Of a DNA stretch of 64,000 nucleotides, positions 1-8,241 are shown one piece after another. The DNA is from Thiotrichales bacterium. Its GTDB lineage: Bacteria > Pseudomonadota > Gammaproteobacteria > HK1. A program made the position numbers and the translations under genes. The notes beneath the pieces are model-generated. The model ran no database searches and had not been told where the DNA came from. It saw only the letters and a program-made list of their open reading frames with translations. The stretch lies in NCBI GenBank assembly GCA_026709935.1, contig JAPOSC010000034.1:1-64000 (forward strand), in the 5' to 3' direction. The number at the start of each line of letters is the position of its first letter. Position 1 is the first letter of the stretch.

Positions 1-93
1 CAGCGCGAAGCGTGAACGGGGCTCTTGAAGCCGTCCGGAGCGCGGATATATCTTTCCTTCCGAGACGCAGTCCGGTACTGCCCTCTTTCCGAG

Positions 94-120
94 GCCCGCG
101 CCCTGGCGCGGGCTTTCGTG
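94..120 (+). terminator. Rho-independent terminator of a gene left of the window
   Basis: A perfect 9-bp stem (GCCCGCGCC at 94-102, GGCGCGGGC at 105-113) with a two-base spacer is followed by TTTCGTGTTT. This is the usual shape of an intrinsic terminator on the plus strand. No plus-strand gene is visible in bases 1-90, so it should end a transcript that begins before the window. From here to 268 I see nothing else I can support. Confidence 0.6.
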
Positions 121-268
121 TTTCTGGGGGACTGTGGATGACGTATTCCGCCTATCTCGACGAGTTCAGGCATGTTGGTCCAGATGTCGCCCGGGGTCAC
201 CCCAAATGCCGGGAAAGCCCTGTGTAAAGCCAAATCCCCGCTTCTGGCGGAGGCGGCGATCGTCTTCC

Positions 269-1717
269 TCAGCGTAGTGGACACGCCGCCCACCTCGCCG
301 AGAGGACTTCGGCCTGTTGGAGAACGGTCTGCACGGCGGCGTCCTGCAGATCCGGTGGGTAGCCGTGCTTGCGGAGGATGCGCTTGACCAGAACCCGCAT
401 TCGGGCGCGGGCGGACTCGCGGTGCTGCCAGTCCACGGAGGCGTTGCTCTTCAGGCGGGTCAGCAGTTCGTGGGCGATGACGCGCAGGTGGTCGTTGCCC
501 ATCACCTCGACCGCGCTCTCGTTCCGGGCGAGCGCGTCGTAGAACGCGATTTCCTCCGGGCCGAGCCCTTCCTCCTCACCGCGCCGGTGGGCGGCGCGGA
601 TGTCCCGGGCCAGCCCGATCAGCTCCTGGAGGACTTCCGCCGTCGTGATGGCGTTGCCGTGGTAGCGCGCGACTGCTTTCTCCAGTCGCTCGGAGAAGGT
701 GCGGGTCTGCACGACGTTGATCCGGTTCCGCGAGCGAAGCTCCCCGTCGATGAGCTTGCGCAGCGCCTCCAGGGCGAGGTTCTTCTTCTCCATTCCCTGG
801 ATTTCGGCCAGGAACTCGTCGGAGAGGATGGAGATGTCCGGCGTCTCCAGGCCGGCGGCCTTGAGGATGTCCACGATTTCGGTCGAGACGACGGCGCGGC
901 TGACGATCTGCCGCACCGCGAGGTCCCGTTCGGCGGAGGACTTGCCGGCGCCGGGCGCGCGCTTGGCGAGCGCCGCGCGGACGGTCTGGAAGAAGCCCAC
1001 CTCGTCGCGGATCTCGAGCGCCGCGTCGCTGGCGGCGGCGAGCGCGAACGCTTTGGAGAGCGCGAGCACCGCGTCGTCGAAGCGGCGCCGGGCGCACTTC
1101 CGGCCGTCCTCGGTCGTCTCCCCGGCCGACTCGCGTTGCTGCAAGTCGAGGATCCACTCGATGGCCCCGGCCAGCGCCGCAAGCCGATCCTGCGCCGACC
1201 CGGCAAGCCCCCGGCGGAAGTCGAAGCCGTGGAACATTGCGCTCACGATCTCGTACTTCCCCCGCAGCACCGCTATGGCTTCGGCCGCGTCGATGCCGGC
1301 GTGCCTCCGGTCGTCGCGCGAGTACCGGCCGAGGGCGGACTTCAGGTTCTGCGTGATGCCGATGTAATCCACGATCAGGCCGGCCGGCTTGTCGCGGAAC
1401 ACGCGGTTGACGCGGGCGATGGCCTGCATGAGCCCGTGCCCCCGCATGGGTTTGTCGACGTACATCGTGTGCAGGCTCGGCGCGTCGAACCCGGTCAGCC
1501 ACATGTCCCGCACGATCACCAGCCTGAGGGCGTCGTCCGGGTCTCTGATGCGCTTCGCGAGCAGCTCCCGACGGGCCTTGCCTCCGACGTGGGGTTGCCA
1601 GTGCTCCGGATCCGACGCCGCGCCGGTCATGACGATCTTGATGACGCCGATGCGTCGGTCGCCCTTCCGGTTCGATGCCACCGAAGGCAGCTCGTACCGC
1701 CCCGGCGCCTCGCGCAC
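269..1717 (-). pseudogene. hsdR: Type I restriction enzyme R subunit, C-terminal fragment
   Basis: The 482 residues match the second RecA-like helicase domain and the C-terminal region of HsdR, the motor and nuclease subunit of type I restriction systems. Recognisable stretches are [37 protein letters not shown] and [13 protein letters not shown] (helicase motifs V and VI). Complete HsdR proteins are around 1000 residues. The N-terminal endonuclease domain and first helicase domain are missing, and the DNA just upstream (about 1740-1795) is a GC-rich tandem repeat with no homologous coding. The natural C-terminus seems present. No hsdM or hsdS accompanies it. I infer a decayed remnant that cannot restrict DNA by itself. 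The GTG at 1717 is only the first in-frame start after the break. Confidence 0.8.
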
Positions 1718-1740
1718 TTTCAGGGTGTGGCCAGACGGGG

Positions 1741-1795
1741 TGCGATCAGGCGGGGCGTGACTGGGCGGGGCGTGACCGGGCAGGGCGCGTAGGGT
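1741..1795. repeat. GC-rich imperfect tandem repeat at the hsdR break
   Basis: About three copies of a roughly 15-bp unit resembling GGGCGGGGCGTGACC lie exactly where hsdR homology stops. Similar short imperfect repeats recur elsewhere in the window. It may mark the recombination or deletion junction that truncated hsdR, but this is inference. Confidence 0.55.
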
Positions 1796-1941
1796 GGACG
1801 CGGATTATATGAACTCGCGGGCAAAGGTCGCGGGCGTCGGCATCGCGTAGCGCCCCGGCAATTCCCGACAGGCCGGGCTATGCTCGGGGGCCTTCGGGCG
1901 CGTTGGCGGGAACGGCCGGGACCGCACAGGGAGGTACGACC

Positions 1942-2328
1942 ATGTCGGAGAAGCAGGTGATCGGCGAGCCGGTGGTGATCGGGGAGCGGCGGCTCTCGCT
2001 GTCGCGGGCGGTGCGCGCCGGTGATTTCGTGTTCCTCACCGGGCAGGTGCCGCTTCGCGACGGGGTGCCGATGACGGACGGCACCATCGAAGAGCAGACC
2101 CATGCGGTGCTGCGTGACATCGAGAAGACCCTCGCCGCCGCGGGCTGCACGCTGGGCGACGTGGCGAAGGCCATGGTCTGGCTGACCGACCGGGCGGACT
2201 TCCCCGGCTTCAACGCCGTCTATGCCGAATACTTCCCCCACGACCCGCCCGCCCGCTCGGCGGTGGTGAACGATCTGCTCGTGGATGTGCGGGTGGAAGT
2301 GGAAGTGGTGGCTTACAAGCCGCAGTGA
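1942..2328 (+). CDS. RidA family (YjgF/YER057c/UK114) protein
   Basis: This 128-residue protein belongs to the RidA superfamily, small trimeric cytoplasmic enzymes, the best known of which hydrolyse reactive enamine/imine intermediates released by PLP enzymes. The family pattern is visible: AVRAGDFVFLTGQVP near the N-terminus, a central helix with EEQTHAVLRDIEKTLAAAG, and the C-terminal PARSAVVNDLL followed by a strand rich in V and E. The arginine of PARSAV corresponds to the substrate-binding arginine of deaminating members. I chose ATG 1942 because GGGAGGT lies seven bases upstream, although the frame stays open from 1903. It stands alone, convergent with the hydroxylase gene. The subfamily and substrate cannot be fixed from sequence alone. 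Confidence 0.85.
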   Translation: MSEKQVIGEPVVIGERRLSLSRAVRAGDFVFLTGQVPLRDGVPMTDGTIEEQTHAVLRDIEKTLAAAGCTLGDVAKAMVWLTDRADFPGFNAVYAEYFPHDPPARSAVVNDLLVDVRVEVEVVAYKPQ

Positions 2329-2343
2329 GGGACCACGTCCGGA

Positions 2344-3369
2344 TCAGCCCCGGCTCGTGGCGCGTCGGCGGGCCTGGACGGTCTCGGTCGCTTCCCGGGA
2401 GCCGTCGTGGCGGGTGTCGAGCCAGCGGTCGAGGGGGAACTCACCGCTGCCGTAGTTGCACTCGAAGAACCGGTGATGGAGGTGGTGGAAGAAGGGATCC
2501 AGCGCGAGCACCCGGCGTCCGGCGACGCTCACGGCGTCGAAGCCCGAGTGGCCGGAGGGGGCGCCCAGCAACTGCCAGAACAGGAGGAAGAGCATGTGCG
2601 CCGGATGGCTCGGCAGCACGAAAAAGACGGCCAGGGTCGAAAAGTAGAACAGGTGCTCCACCGGGTGCATCGAGAGCCCCGACCAGGAGGTGGGGGAGAC
2701 GCTGCGATGATGAACGGCGTGCACCCGCAGGTACAGCGGCTTCCAGTGCAACGCCCGGTGGATGACGAAGAAGTGCGCGCTTTGCCACATGGTGACGATC
2801 GGGAAGAGCAGCACGAACCAGACGGGATGGTCCGCAAAGTCGATCCGCACGAAGGCGCCTTGGGCGTACATCATGCGGGCCAGCGCCTCCCACGCCGTCG
2901 CGATGGGCAGGCCGAAGACCATCGTCCAGAAGATGTTGTCCCGGGTTTGATGGCCGAGGAAGAAGCGTGAGCCCCGGCGTTTCGCCGGGTCCGGTGGGTC
3001 GAACTCGAAGGCGCTGCCCTGGCACCGGAAGGTGTGAAACCACAGGTGCAAGCCCCCGGCGACCACCGCCAGCGCCAGGGCGTTGCGCAGCAGCACCGGA
3101 AGCAGCCAGTCGGCCGAGAGCGTTGCCTGGGTCTCGGTCACCGGCTGCATCCACAGACCGACCAGGAGCGCGAAGAGCAGGAAGAGCAGGCGATCCGAGG
3201 GTCTGACGAAGTAGGCCACCAGCCATTTCAGCATCGCGACCGGTCGGGGCGGCCAGTCCCACCAGGGCACACCCGTCAGCGGCAGGGGCGGATGCCAGCT
3301 CCAGGCCGGGGAGGCGGGGGAGGAGGCGGGCGCCACGGTGGCGCCCGCAGGGTCGATCTTCACCGTCAT
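2344..3369 (-). CDS. Sterol desaturase / fatty acid hydroxylase superfamily membrane enzyme
   Basis: A 341-residue integral membrane protein with the histidine clusters of the fatty acid hydroxylase superfamily, which bind a di-iron centre for O2-dependent hydroxylation or desaturation of lipids: HRALHW, HAVHH, HPVEHL and the C-terminal FFHHLHH. Hydrophobic segments precede the first cluster (around YFVRPSDRLLFLLFALLVGLW and LLRNALALAVVAGGLHLW) and separate the others. ATG 3369 (MTVKIDP) is preferred; the frame is open to 3471, but the extra residues are basic and unlike the family. The substrate is not determinable here. Bacterial homologues act on sterols, carotenoids, ornithine lipids or other lipids. 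It ends 15 bp from the RidA stop, convergently. Confidence 0.85.
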   Translation of the reverse strand: MTVKIDPAGATVAPASSPASPAWSWHPPLPLTGVPWWDWPPRPVAMLKWLVAYFVRPSDRLLFLLFALLVGLWMQPVTETQATLSADWLLPVLLRNALALAVVAGGLHLWFHTFRCQGSAFEFDPPDPAKRRGSRFFLGHQTRDNIFWTMVFGLPIATAWEALARMMYAQGAFVRIDFADHPVWFVLLFPIVTMWQSAHFFVIHRALHWKPLYLRVHAVHHRSVSPTSWSGLSMHPVEHLFYFSTLAVFFVLPSHPAHMLFLLFWQLLGAPSGHSGFDAVSVAGRRVLALDPFFHHLHHRFFECNYGSGEFPLDRWLDTRHDGSREATETVQARRRATSRG

Positions 3370-3834
3370 GATTCCGGTCCGACCCTTCGCCGCCGATCGG
3401 GCCGGGCGGCGAGGGGTGGCATGGAAAGGGCGCCTGACCCGGAAATTCGGTGAAACTCGCGAAATCTCCATAAGTCATTGTAGTAAAAGCGTTTCTCTGT
3501 CATTTTTGGATTCGTACCACATTCTGTACCACTTTTTCGATGTGCTGTACGCGCTTCCTCGAATTTTAAAACATTTGTATATGCCTGTTGTGCAGACGCG
3601 CTGAGCTGAATCCAGCGCTGGCGCGTTTCCGAATTTCCAGGTTCCCGTTGCATTCGCGTTGCCATTGCACCCAATGTCTCGACAACATGTCCGAATCTGG
3701 ACCTTTGCATGATGGTGTCGTCTTCGAAGGCATGTTACCTGGCAATGCGCGTGACTGTGGATTTCGCCGAGCATGCTGGCCGTTTGCGATAGAGACAATG
3801 CGGAGGGGTTCGTGCATGGCGAGGTCAAAGGCAG
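3370..3834. other. Intergenic stretch without a supported gene
   Basis: About 465 bp. The part from 3470 to 3600 is clearly AT-richer than its surroundings. Frames exist on the minus strand but their products are rich in R, H, S and T with no recognisable domain and no Shine-Dalgarno-led start. I call no gene here. It is the left edge of the lower-GC accessory block that runs to 8.2 kb. Confidence 0.5.
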
Positions 3835-4071
3835 TCAGAGAACGATGGCGGCAACGAAGATGATGCTGACGGGCAGAGCGACGAGCGCGAAACCGTAGAG
3901 CCAGACCAACAGGTTGCGGGTTTGGGGTTCGGATGACATGGGGGTGTGAGTCGCATCCAGGCGGTGTTGTTCGGCTGCGGCCAGTGGTTCGAGCCCGCGG
4001 ACGCAGGTGCGTGCTGCTTGGGTCAGCTCGGTAATGACGTGGGTGTTGAGGCTGGGGGTGTCGCTGTGCAT
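3835..4071 (-). CDS. Small single-span membrane protein, unknown
   Basis: A 78-residue frame beginning MHSDTPSLNTH with a soluble, partly charged N-terminal 50 residues and a C-terminal hydrophobic helix of about 25 residues (LLVWLYGFALVALPVSIIF onward), which would leave the N-terminus in the cytoplasm or periplasm with a C-terminal tail anchor. GGAG lies six bases before ATG 4071. I do not recognise a family. The hydrophobic C-terminus and the good ribosome site argue for a real gene, but coding evidence is modest because of its length. Confidence 0.45.
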   Translation of the reverse strand: MHSDTPSLNTHVITELTQAARTCVRGLEPLAAAEQHRLDATHTPMSSEPQTRNLLVWLYGFALVALPVSIIFVAAIVL

Positions 4072-4246
4072 GGGGGCTCCGGGGAATCTCGTTGGTTCGC
4101 CGATTCTGTCCGATGATTGTATACCGTGCGTGGGGCGTCACTGCGACGATAGTGATTGTGTCTGACAGATGATGGACTGGTGTTCGATATGCGATCGGGT
4201 CGGAACAGCGTGTCGCGTTTGCCGGATTCCTGGGTAGCCTGCCGGG

Positions 4247-5103
4247 TTACCGATGTGCCTCGTTTGCCGCTCCAAGAGCTTTCGTGCGGTCTATGGACGT
4301 GTCCTGAAAGCCATCTTCACGGCGGGCTTCGAAGTGGCGCTTCAGCGTCCACTCGCCTCGGTTGTTGTATTTCCGTCGGAAGTTGTCGATGTCGTCTTCG
4401 ACAGCGTGGAGCACCCAGGGGTCTTCGGTGCCCCACAGATTTGAATGGACTGAGTAGTTAGGGGCTGATGGGTCGGTCCCCGCCAGTCGCACGGACCGGC
4501 GGAAGCATGGCGGCCCGGGTCGAGCATGTCGAGGATGTCGCCGGCGACATACATGCCGTCATCGAGGTCGAGCACGGGGTGGTCGATGGCGCTCGGGAGC
4601 CGCACCGCGATGGTCGCATCGACCTCGCCGAATGAACACGGCGCGACGGCGGGCCCGACGGGGACGCGAAAGATGCGTTCGCTCGCGCTCCGAGACACCT
4701 CGATGAGAGTGTTCGGGCGTTTGCCCGGGGTCTTCGTACGGCCGATGCAGGTGCGGAGCACCTTGGCCGCACGGGCGGGGGTGAAGGGTTGGGGGGTCAT
4801 TGGGGTGGGCTCCTGATGAGGGGGAGTCTGCACACCCGCGATTCCCGGCCGGCCGGCGAGGGCGGCGTGTGCGTCGGCGCAGGTGTCGCTGTGTTGCAGC
4901 TCGAGGAGGTCTCCGAGGTCGTCTTCGCGGTCGTTGTCTTTCACGACACAGGTGATGGTGTCATCCCCCGCCGTGTGGATGGGTTCAATCGCCTCGCGTC
5001 TGTCGTGCCCGAAGTCGCGCCCCGGGGCCGCCGGTTGACCGGCGAGCGCTGGGATGTTCCGCGGGGCGAAGGCCGGTTGCGGGCAGGGTTCGGTGTGGGG
5101 CAT
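4247..5103 (-). pseudogene. Unknown gene, probably frameshifted near 4490
   Basis: A minus-strand frame opens at ATG 5103 (GGGAGG six bases upstream) and contains a second well-served ATG at 4800 (AGGAG nine bases upstream, product MTPQPFTPARAAKV). It reads plausible protein as far as LDDGMYVAGDILDMLD near 4510. After about 4490 this frame becomes S/T-rich and looks out of phase, while the neighbouring frame, entered at GTG 4492, reads convincing protein (LWGTEDPWVLHAVEDDIDNF, then WTLKRHFEARRED) to a stop at 4247. The simplest reading is one unknown protein interrupted by a frameshift; two overlapping small genes is the alternative. No domain is recognised. Confidence 0.4.
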
Positions 5104-5180
5104 GGAGGGCCTCCCGGGGGGTGTTGGGTAGGGGGCTCGTCTGCCTTTCAGAGCCGGTCTTTGGGCCGAACCGACCCATC

Positions 5181-5212
5181 AGCATTTCTTATCGCCCCGA
5201 TAGGAAAATGCT
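5181..5212. promoter_or_regulatory. Imperfect inverted repeat in the divergent intergenic region
   Basis: AGCATTT at 5181-5187 pairs with AAATGCT at 5206-5212, and TATC with GATA inside it, around a GCCCC centre. It lies between the minus-strand unknown gene and the plus-strand Calx-beta gene, just before the G-tract. It could be an operator or an RNA hairpin; no poly-T follows in either direction. Confidence 0.35.
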
Positions 5213-5219
5213 TCTGGAC

Positions 5220-5234
5220 GGGGGGGGGGGGGGG
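5220..5234. repeat. Homopolymeric G tract (15 G)
   Basis: Fifteen consecutive G at 5220-5234, 70 bases before the start of the secreted Calx-beta gene. Tracts of this length are prone to slipped-strand length changes. The position is where a promoter or 5' leader of the downstream gene would lie. Confidence 0.8.
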
Positions 5235-5304
5235 CGTGCAAGCATGTCTTGCCGGTCGCCCACCAGGGCGCTTCGGCGCATCATCACACTGACAGGAGCC
5301 ATCC

Positions 5305-5829
5305 ATGAAGATGCTCAAGATTGTTGCGTTGACCTTGGTCAGCGCTCTCTCGCTCATTCCCGCCCTTGCGACGGCCCAAGGCGTGACGACCGTCGGTTTC
5401 ACAAAGCTCTTACATAGCCACGCTTGGGAAGGCGAAACCTTTCGTGAAATAAAGGTCAGGAAGACTGGCCCGGCTGAGGTCAAGGTCCTTTGGATAGTCG
5501 GGGGGCCGGAGCATAAGGTGACTGTACATGGTCATGCCACGTTCGCGACGCCGAACGTCGATTACGCCGTGGATAAAGGTTCGCTGTACTTCGGACCGGG
5601 GAATGACACGAAAACGATTCCGGTCGAAATTCTTCAGGACGAAATCCCAGACGAACCGCTTGAAATGTTCTTCGTGGGGATTGCTCTTGACCCGAACCCG
5701 AATGCGCATTCTATGGGGCAAACCGTGACATTATCCGGGTCTCCCACTGCCTTCATGCGGATCTGGGCTCAAGGTAAATGTAATGAGGAGTTACCAGGAC
5801 ATGACCTTACACTCCCTGCGTGTCAGTAA
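5305..5829 (+). CDS. Secreted Calx-beta domain protein
   Basis: A 174-residue protein with a classical Sec signal peptide (MKMLKIV followed by a hydrophobic core and cleavage after ALATA) and a mature region holding one Calx-beta-like fold. The pattern is seen in VDYAVDKGSLYFGPGNDTKT, then IPVEILQDE, then EPLEMFFVGI, matching the family's DY...LxFxpGe..kxIxVxIxDD...E..ExFxVxL. Calx-beta domains bind Ca2+ and are common in bacterial adhesins and matrix proteins. Here the domain stands alone with two C-terminal cysteines (GKCNEE and PACQ). Two internal acidic positions could bind Ca2+. ACAGGAG lies six bases before ATG 5305. The G-tract upstream suggests variable expression. The role is unknown. 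Confidence 0.7.
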   Translation: MKMLKIVALTLVSALSLIPALATAQGVTTVGFTKLLHSHAWEGETFREIKVRKTGPAEVKVLWIVGGPEHKVTVHGHATFATPNVDYAVDKGSLYFGPGNDTKTIPVEILQDEIPDEPLEMFFVGIALDPNPNAHSMGQTVTLSGSPTAFMRIWAQGKCNEELPGHDLTLPACQ

Positions 5830-5948
5830 TCGTGTGAGTTTGAATTGATTTCGCGGGCAGTGCAGTCCACCATTTCCCCCGCCGCTCCGTGCGAGTGGGG
5901 GGGAATTGCCGATAGGTCGATCACGACACCGTGGAGCGTGTCGTGCAA

Positions 5949-6923
5949 TCAGCGCTCGTGCTCATTGGAGCCCCGCCTGCGGGAGTGCGCCATGTCGTGT
6001 TTCTTGTTGTCATCTTCCTTGGGGTCTTCCAATCCGAGAAAATCAGCGAGTGATTGGGCTCTCGTGTGGTTTTCAAGCGTGCCACTCCATTGAATTTCTC
6101 CCGACTTTGCGATCCATTGTGCTTTAACGCAGGATTCGTGTTGCGTTGTTCTCCATTCCCCCACGGGGGATTCGAACAAGACCTCTTCCATGGTTGCTAA
6201 CGCTTGCGATTGATTCAGCCATAGCCCCCTTCTTGCGCCATCGATGTGTCTGTGTGCTTCTGATACCGCTTCGCGGATTTGCTCTGCCAGAGAAATCGGC
6301 TCAATGGGTTCGAAGAGCGGGTCCTGGAGATGATTTTGGTGCCAGGGGTTCTGTGTGGAGTACAGTTGTCGTGCCAATGAGTCTGTGATTTGAAGTTGGC
6401 GCTCGGTCAAGTCTCCCGGGTAGTGTTCGGCGATGAATCCGAGGTCGTACAGGTCACGGATCTTGTGCCTTTTCCCATCGGCGACGTCGACTTTCATGGT
6501 GGCGAGTCGTGACATGGGCAATGTCCATATCTGATTCTGGAACCGTGCCAGCTCCAGTGTTGTCGCTGGCATCATCATGCCTCCATAGTGGAGCAGCATT
6601 CCGCTTACTTGATCGCCGATGTGCCAACCCGTCTCGTCGTCAGTTCGTACATGTTCTTTTGATTGCGGCCACCGTTCAGACATGATTCTTTTGATTGTTC
6701 GCCGGATCAAATCCATTTCGCTTGCGTCTTCGACGGCAAAATCAAGATCTGTGGACGGTCGAGTCAGTCCATAGGCGCGTCTGAGGGCTGTGCCGCCGAT
6801 CAGGACGGGGCGTTGAAATGTGCTTTGCCTCCGGTCGCTTTCTCTGTATAGATTGTTCAGCGTCCATCCCAGTCGGGTCTCGATCGTTTGAATTTCTTTG
6901 TCAGCATGGATCACGTCCATCAT
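5949..6923 (-). CDS. AbiEii/AbiGii-like nucleotidyltransferase toxin
   Basis: This 324-residue protein carries the nucleotidyltransferase signature of the AbiEii/AbiGii toxin family (formerly DUF1814): VLIGGTALRRAYGLTRPSTD followed by LDFAVED, i.e. GG-S/T-x9-12 then a D-x-D pair for metal and nucleotide binding. AbiEii proteins are the toxic half of type IV-type toxin-antitoxin and abortive phage infection systems, and some relatives transfer nucleotides onto tRNA. The middle region KVDVADGKRHKIRDLYDLGF also fits (the family has KxxAL..R.K.RDxxDL). ATG 6923 overlaps the upstream gene's stop as ATGA, so the two are translationally coupled. A C-terminal extension of about 100 residues after the core is basic and of unknown function. 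Confidence 0.8.
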   Translation of the reverse strand: MMDVIHADKEIQTIETRLGWTLNNLYRESDRRQSTFQRPVLIGGTALRRAYGLTRPSTDLDFAVEDASEMDLIRRTIKRIMSERWPQSKEHVRTDDETGWHIGDQVSGMLLHYGGMMMPATTLELARFQNQIWTLPMSRLATMKVDVADGKRHKIRDLYDLGFIAEHYPGDLTERQLQITDSLARQLYSTQNPWHQNHLQDPLFEPIEPISLAEQIREAVSEAHRHIDGARRGLWLNQSQALATMEEVLFESPVGEWRTTQHESCVKAQWIAKSGEIQWSGTLENHTRAQSLADFLGLEDPKEDDNKKHDMAHSRRRGSNEHER

Positions 6924-7507
6924 GCAGTCCTGTCGTCGAGGTCGAGCAGTGGGTTCTGATAGGTCTTCCCCATCCAGCAACGCAGTTCATTTTCTTGTTC
7001 GACTGAGAGTCCTTCTCTTGCTGCTTGCACGTAGGCTCTGAATTCCTCCATCTTTTCGTCGGATAACCATCTGACCACTGTTCTCGGGTCCGGACTGTAT
7101 ATTCTCTTGTCTGCAAAGAGACTGACCAGAACCATTTCCGCCACTGCGCGTTCGTGCCTTGCTGCCCATATCACCTTGTGCGAATTCCCTTGGGGATGGC
7201 CGATTTGTTGAAGAGCATCTCGCGCATCCACGAGTCCTTCGACTTCCCACAGTGCATTCCCAAGCGTGCAGCATGCGTCGCGACCGCGCGAGCGTGTGCT
7301 TAATGGATGTTCACAGCTTGTTTTCCATACGGTTGGATGCCAGTCTGCGACGGTGCCGAATGGGAGATTCAAACTGAGTTCTCCCGTGATATACCTTCCG
7401 GGGTAGGGACTGGTGTCGATGATTCTCCACCGCATCGGCATTGTAGGCACCGTTGCTGACTGGCGCGTTGGCCATCGGTTTCGATAGGGAAATTGGAGGG
7501 TTGACAT
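6920..7507 (-). CDS. Unknown protein coupled to the AbiEii-like toxin, candidate antitoxin
   Basis: A 195-residue protein whose stop overlaps the toxin start (ATGA). I do not recognise a domain. It is not an obvious AbiEi winged-helix antitoxin. Features visible are a short N-terminal part with YPGRYITGELSLNLPFG and a C-terminal helical region (ARHERAVAEMVLVSLF, then DEKMEEFRAYVQAAREGLS). By position and coupling it is the candidate partner or antitoxin. The start is uncertain: ATG 7507 and GTG 7516 lack a strong Shine-Dalgarno, and internal ATGs at 7441 and 7435 (MPMRWRII) are also possible. Confidence 0.55.
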   Translation of the reverse strand: MSTLQFPYRNRWPTRQSATVPTMPMRWRIIDTSPYPGRYITGELSLNLPFGTVADWHPTVWKTSCEHPLSTRSRGRDACCTLGNALWEVEGLVDARDALQQIGHPQGNSHKVIWAARHERAVAEMVLVSLFADKRIYSPDPRTVVRWLSDEKMEEFRAYVQAAREGLSVEQENELRCWMGKTYQNPLLDLDDRTA

Positions 7508-7630
7508 GGTTTTCACACTTCGTGAATTTGTTCATTGCCAGGCCGTCTTCTTCTGCTATAAACCGCTCGAAATCCCGCGTCTCCGTCGTGCAGAGCCGTC
7601 AGTCAGTCCACTCCATCACCAGGAGCACGC

Positions 7631-8241
7631 TCACCCGAACTGGTTATACCCAAGCCCCCGGACATGAGGTTCGCGATGCAGCAACTGCCGCCGTCCAGTC
7701 AGCCACTTCCTGTCCCACCCCAGAGCATCGGAGACCGCATTGTCCCATATGCGCCGGACCTCGCACTCGCCTTCACGGTATTGGGGGACTTCCATGTCTG
7801 CCGTAGTTTCCCAGCATCGCACCAAACGCTCGACGGTGTCCTTGTCGGACAGATCGGGCAGACGAATGGTTTTCAGGCCGGCGGGTCGGTATTTGGGAAA
7901 TTCCAGAGTCATTCCAGGATTCCGCATCAGTTGCAGTCGTCCTGCGGTCGAGTTGAGAAAGACGGAAGCCGCCCCAGCCTGCTTCAACGTGATTCCCGGG
8001 ACCGGAAGCCATTCCAAACCAAGGGATGGTTCGTCTCGCACCACTGATGCCAGACGACCGGTGCCGGTACGCTGCCCGGCTGTGACCAGTAGGTGAGCGG
8101 CGTGCCGCATGACTCTTGCGGTATCGGGGTGTAACGAACCGTCAGTGTCAGGCAGGTCCACCCACTGGTCCCGCCGAACTTCTCGCCGGGGCGCCCAATA
8201 CTCGTCGGGGGTACCGCGTATCTTTCGTTGAAATTTCCGGG
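7631..8241 (-). pseudogene. Probable DNA methylase, C-terminal remnant
   Basis: About 200 residues of coding that resemble the C-terminal target-recognition and tail region of an N6-adenine DNA methyltransferase: ASVFLNSTAGRLQLMRN, then TLEFPKYRPAGLKTIRLPDL and RQLLHREPHVRGLGYNQ before the stop. There is no upstream catalytic domain with an NPPY motif. The frame runs straight into the end of the neighbouring substrate-binding protein gene at 8242, and everything before that point in this frame is out of phase. I infer a gene truncated by a deletion or rearrangement. The family identification rests on overall resemblance and is moderate. Confidence 0.5.

Noticed and set aside
1-120. Small RNA gene (6S, SRP or RNase P type) ahead of the left terminator
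   Set aside because: None of the conserved RNA signatures is visible; only the terminator hairpin can be supported.
317-1792. Long plus-strand open frame of 491 residues
   Set aside because: It is antisense to the hsdR fragment, rich in R/A/V/E with no family match, as expected from GC-rich opposite-strand frames.
3566-4141. 191-residue minus-strand frame
   Set aside because: H/R/S/T/P-rich product without a domain; it overlaps the better small membrane protein frame.
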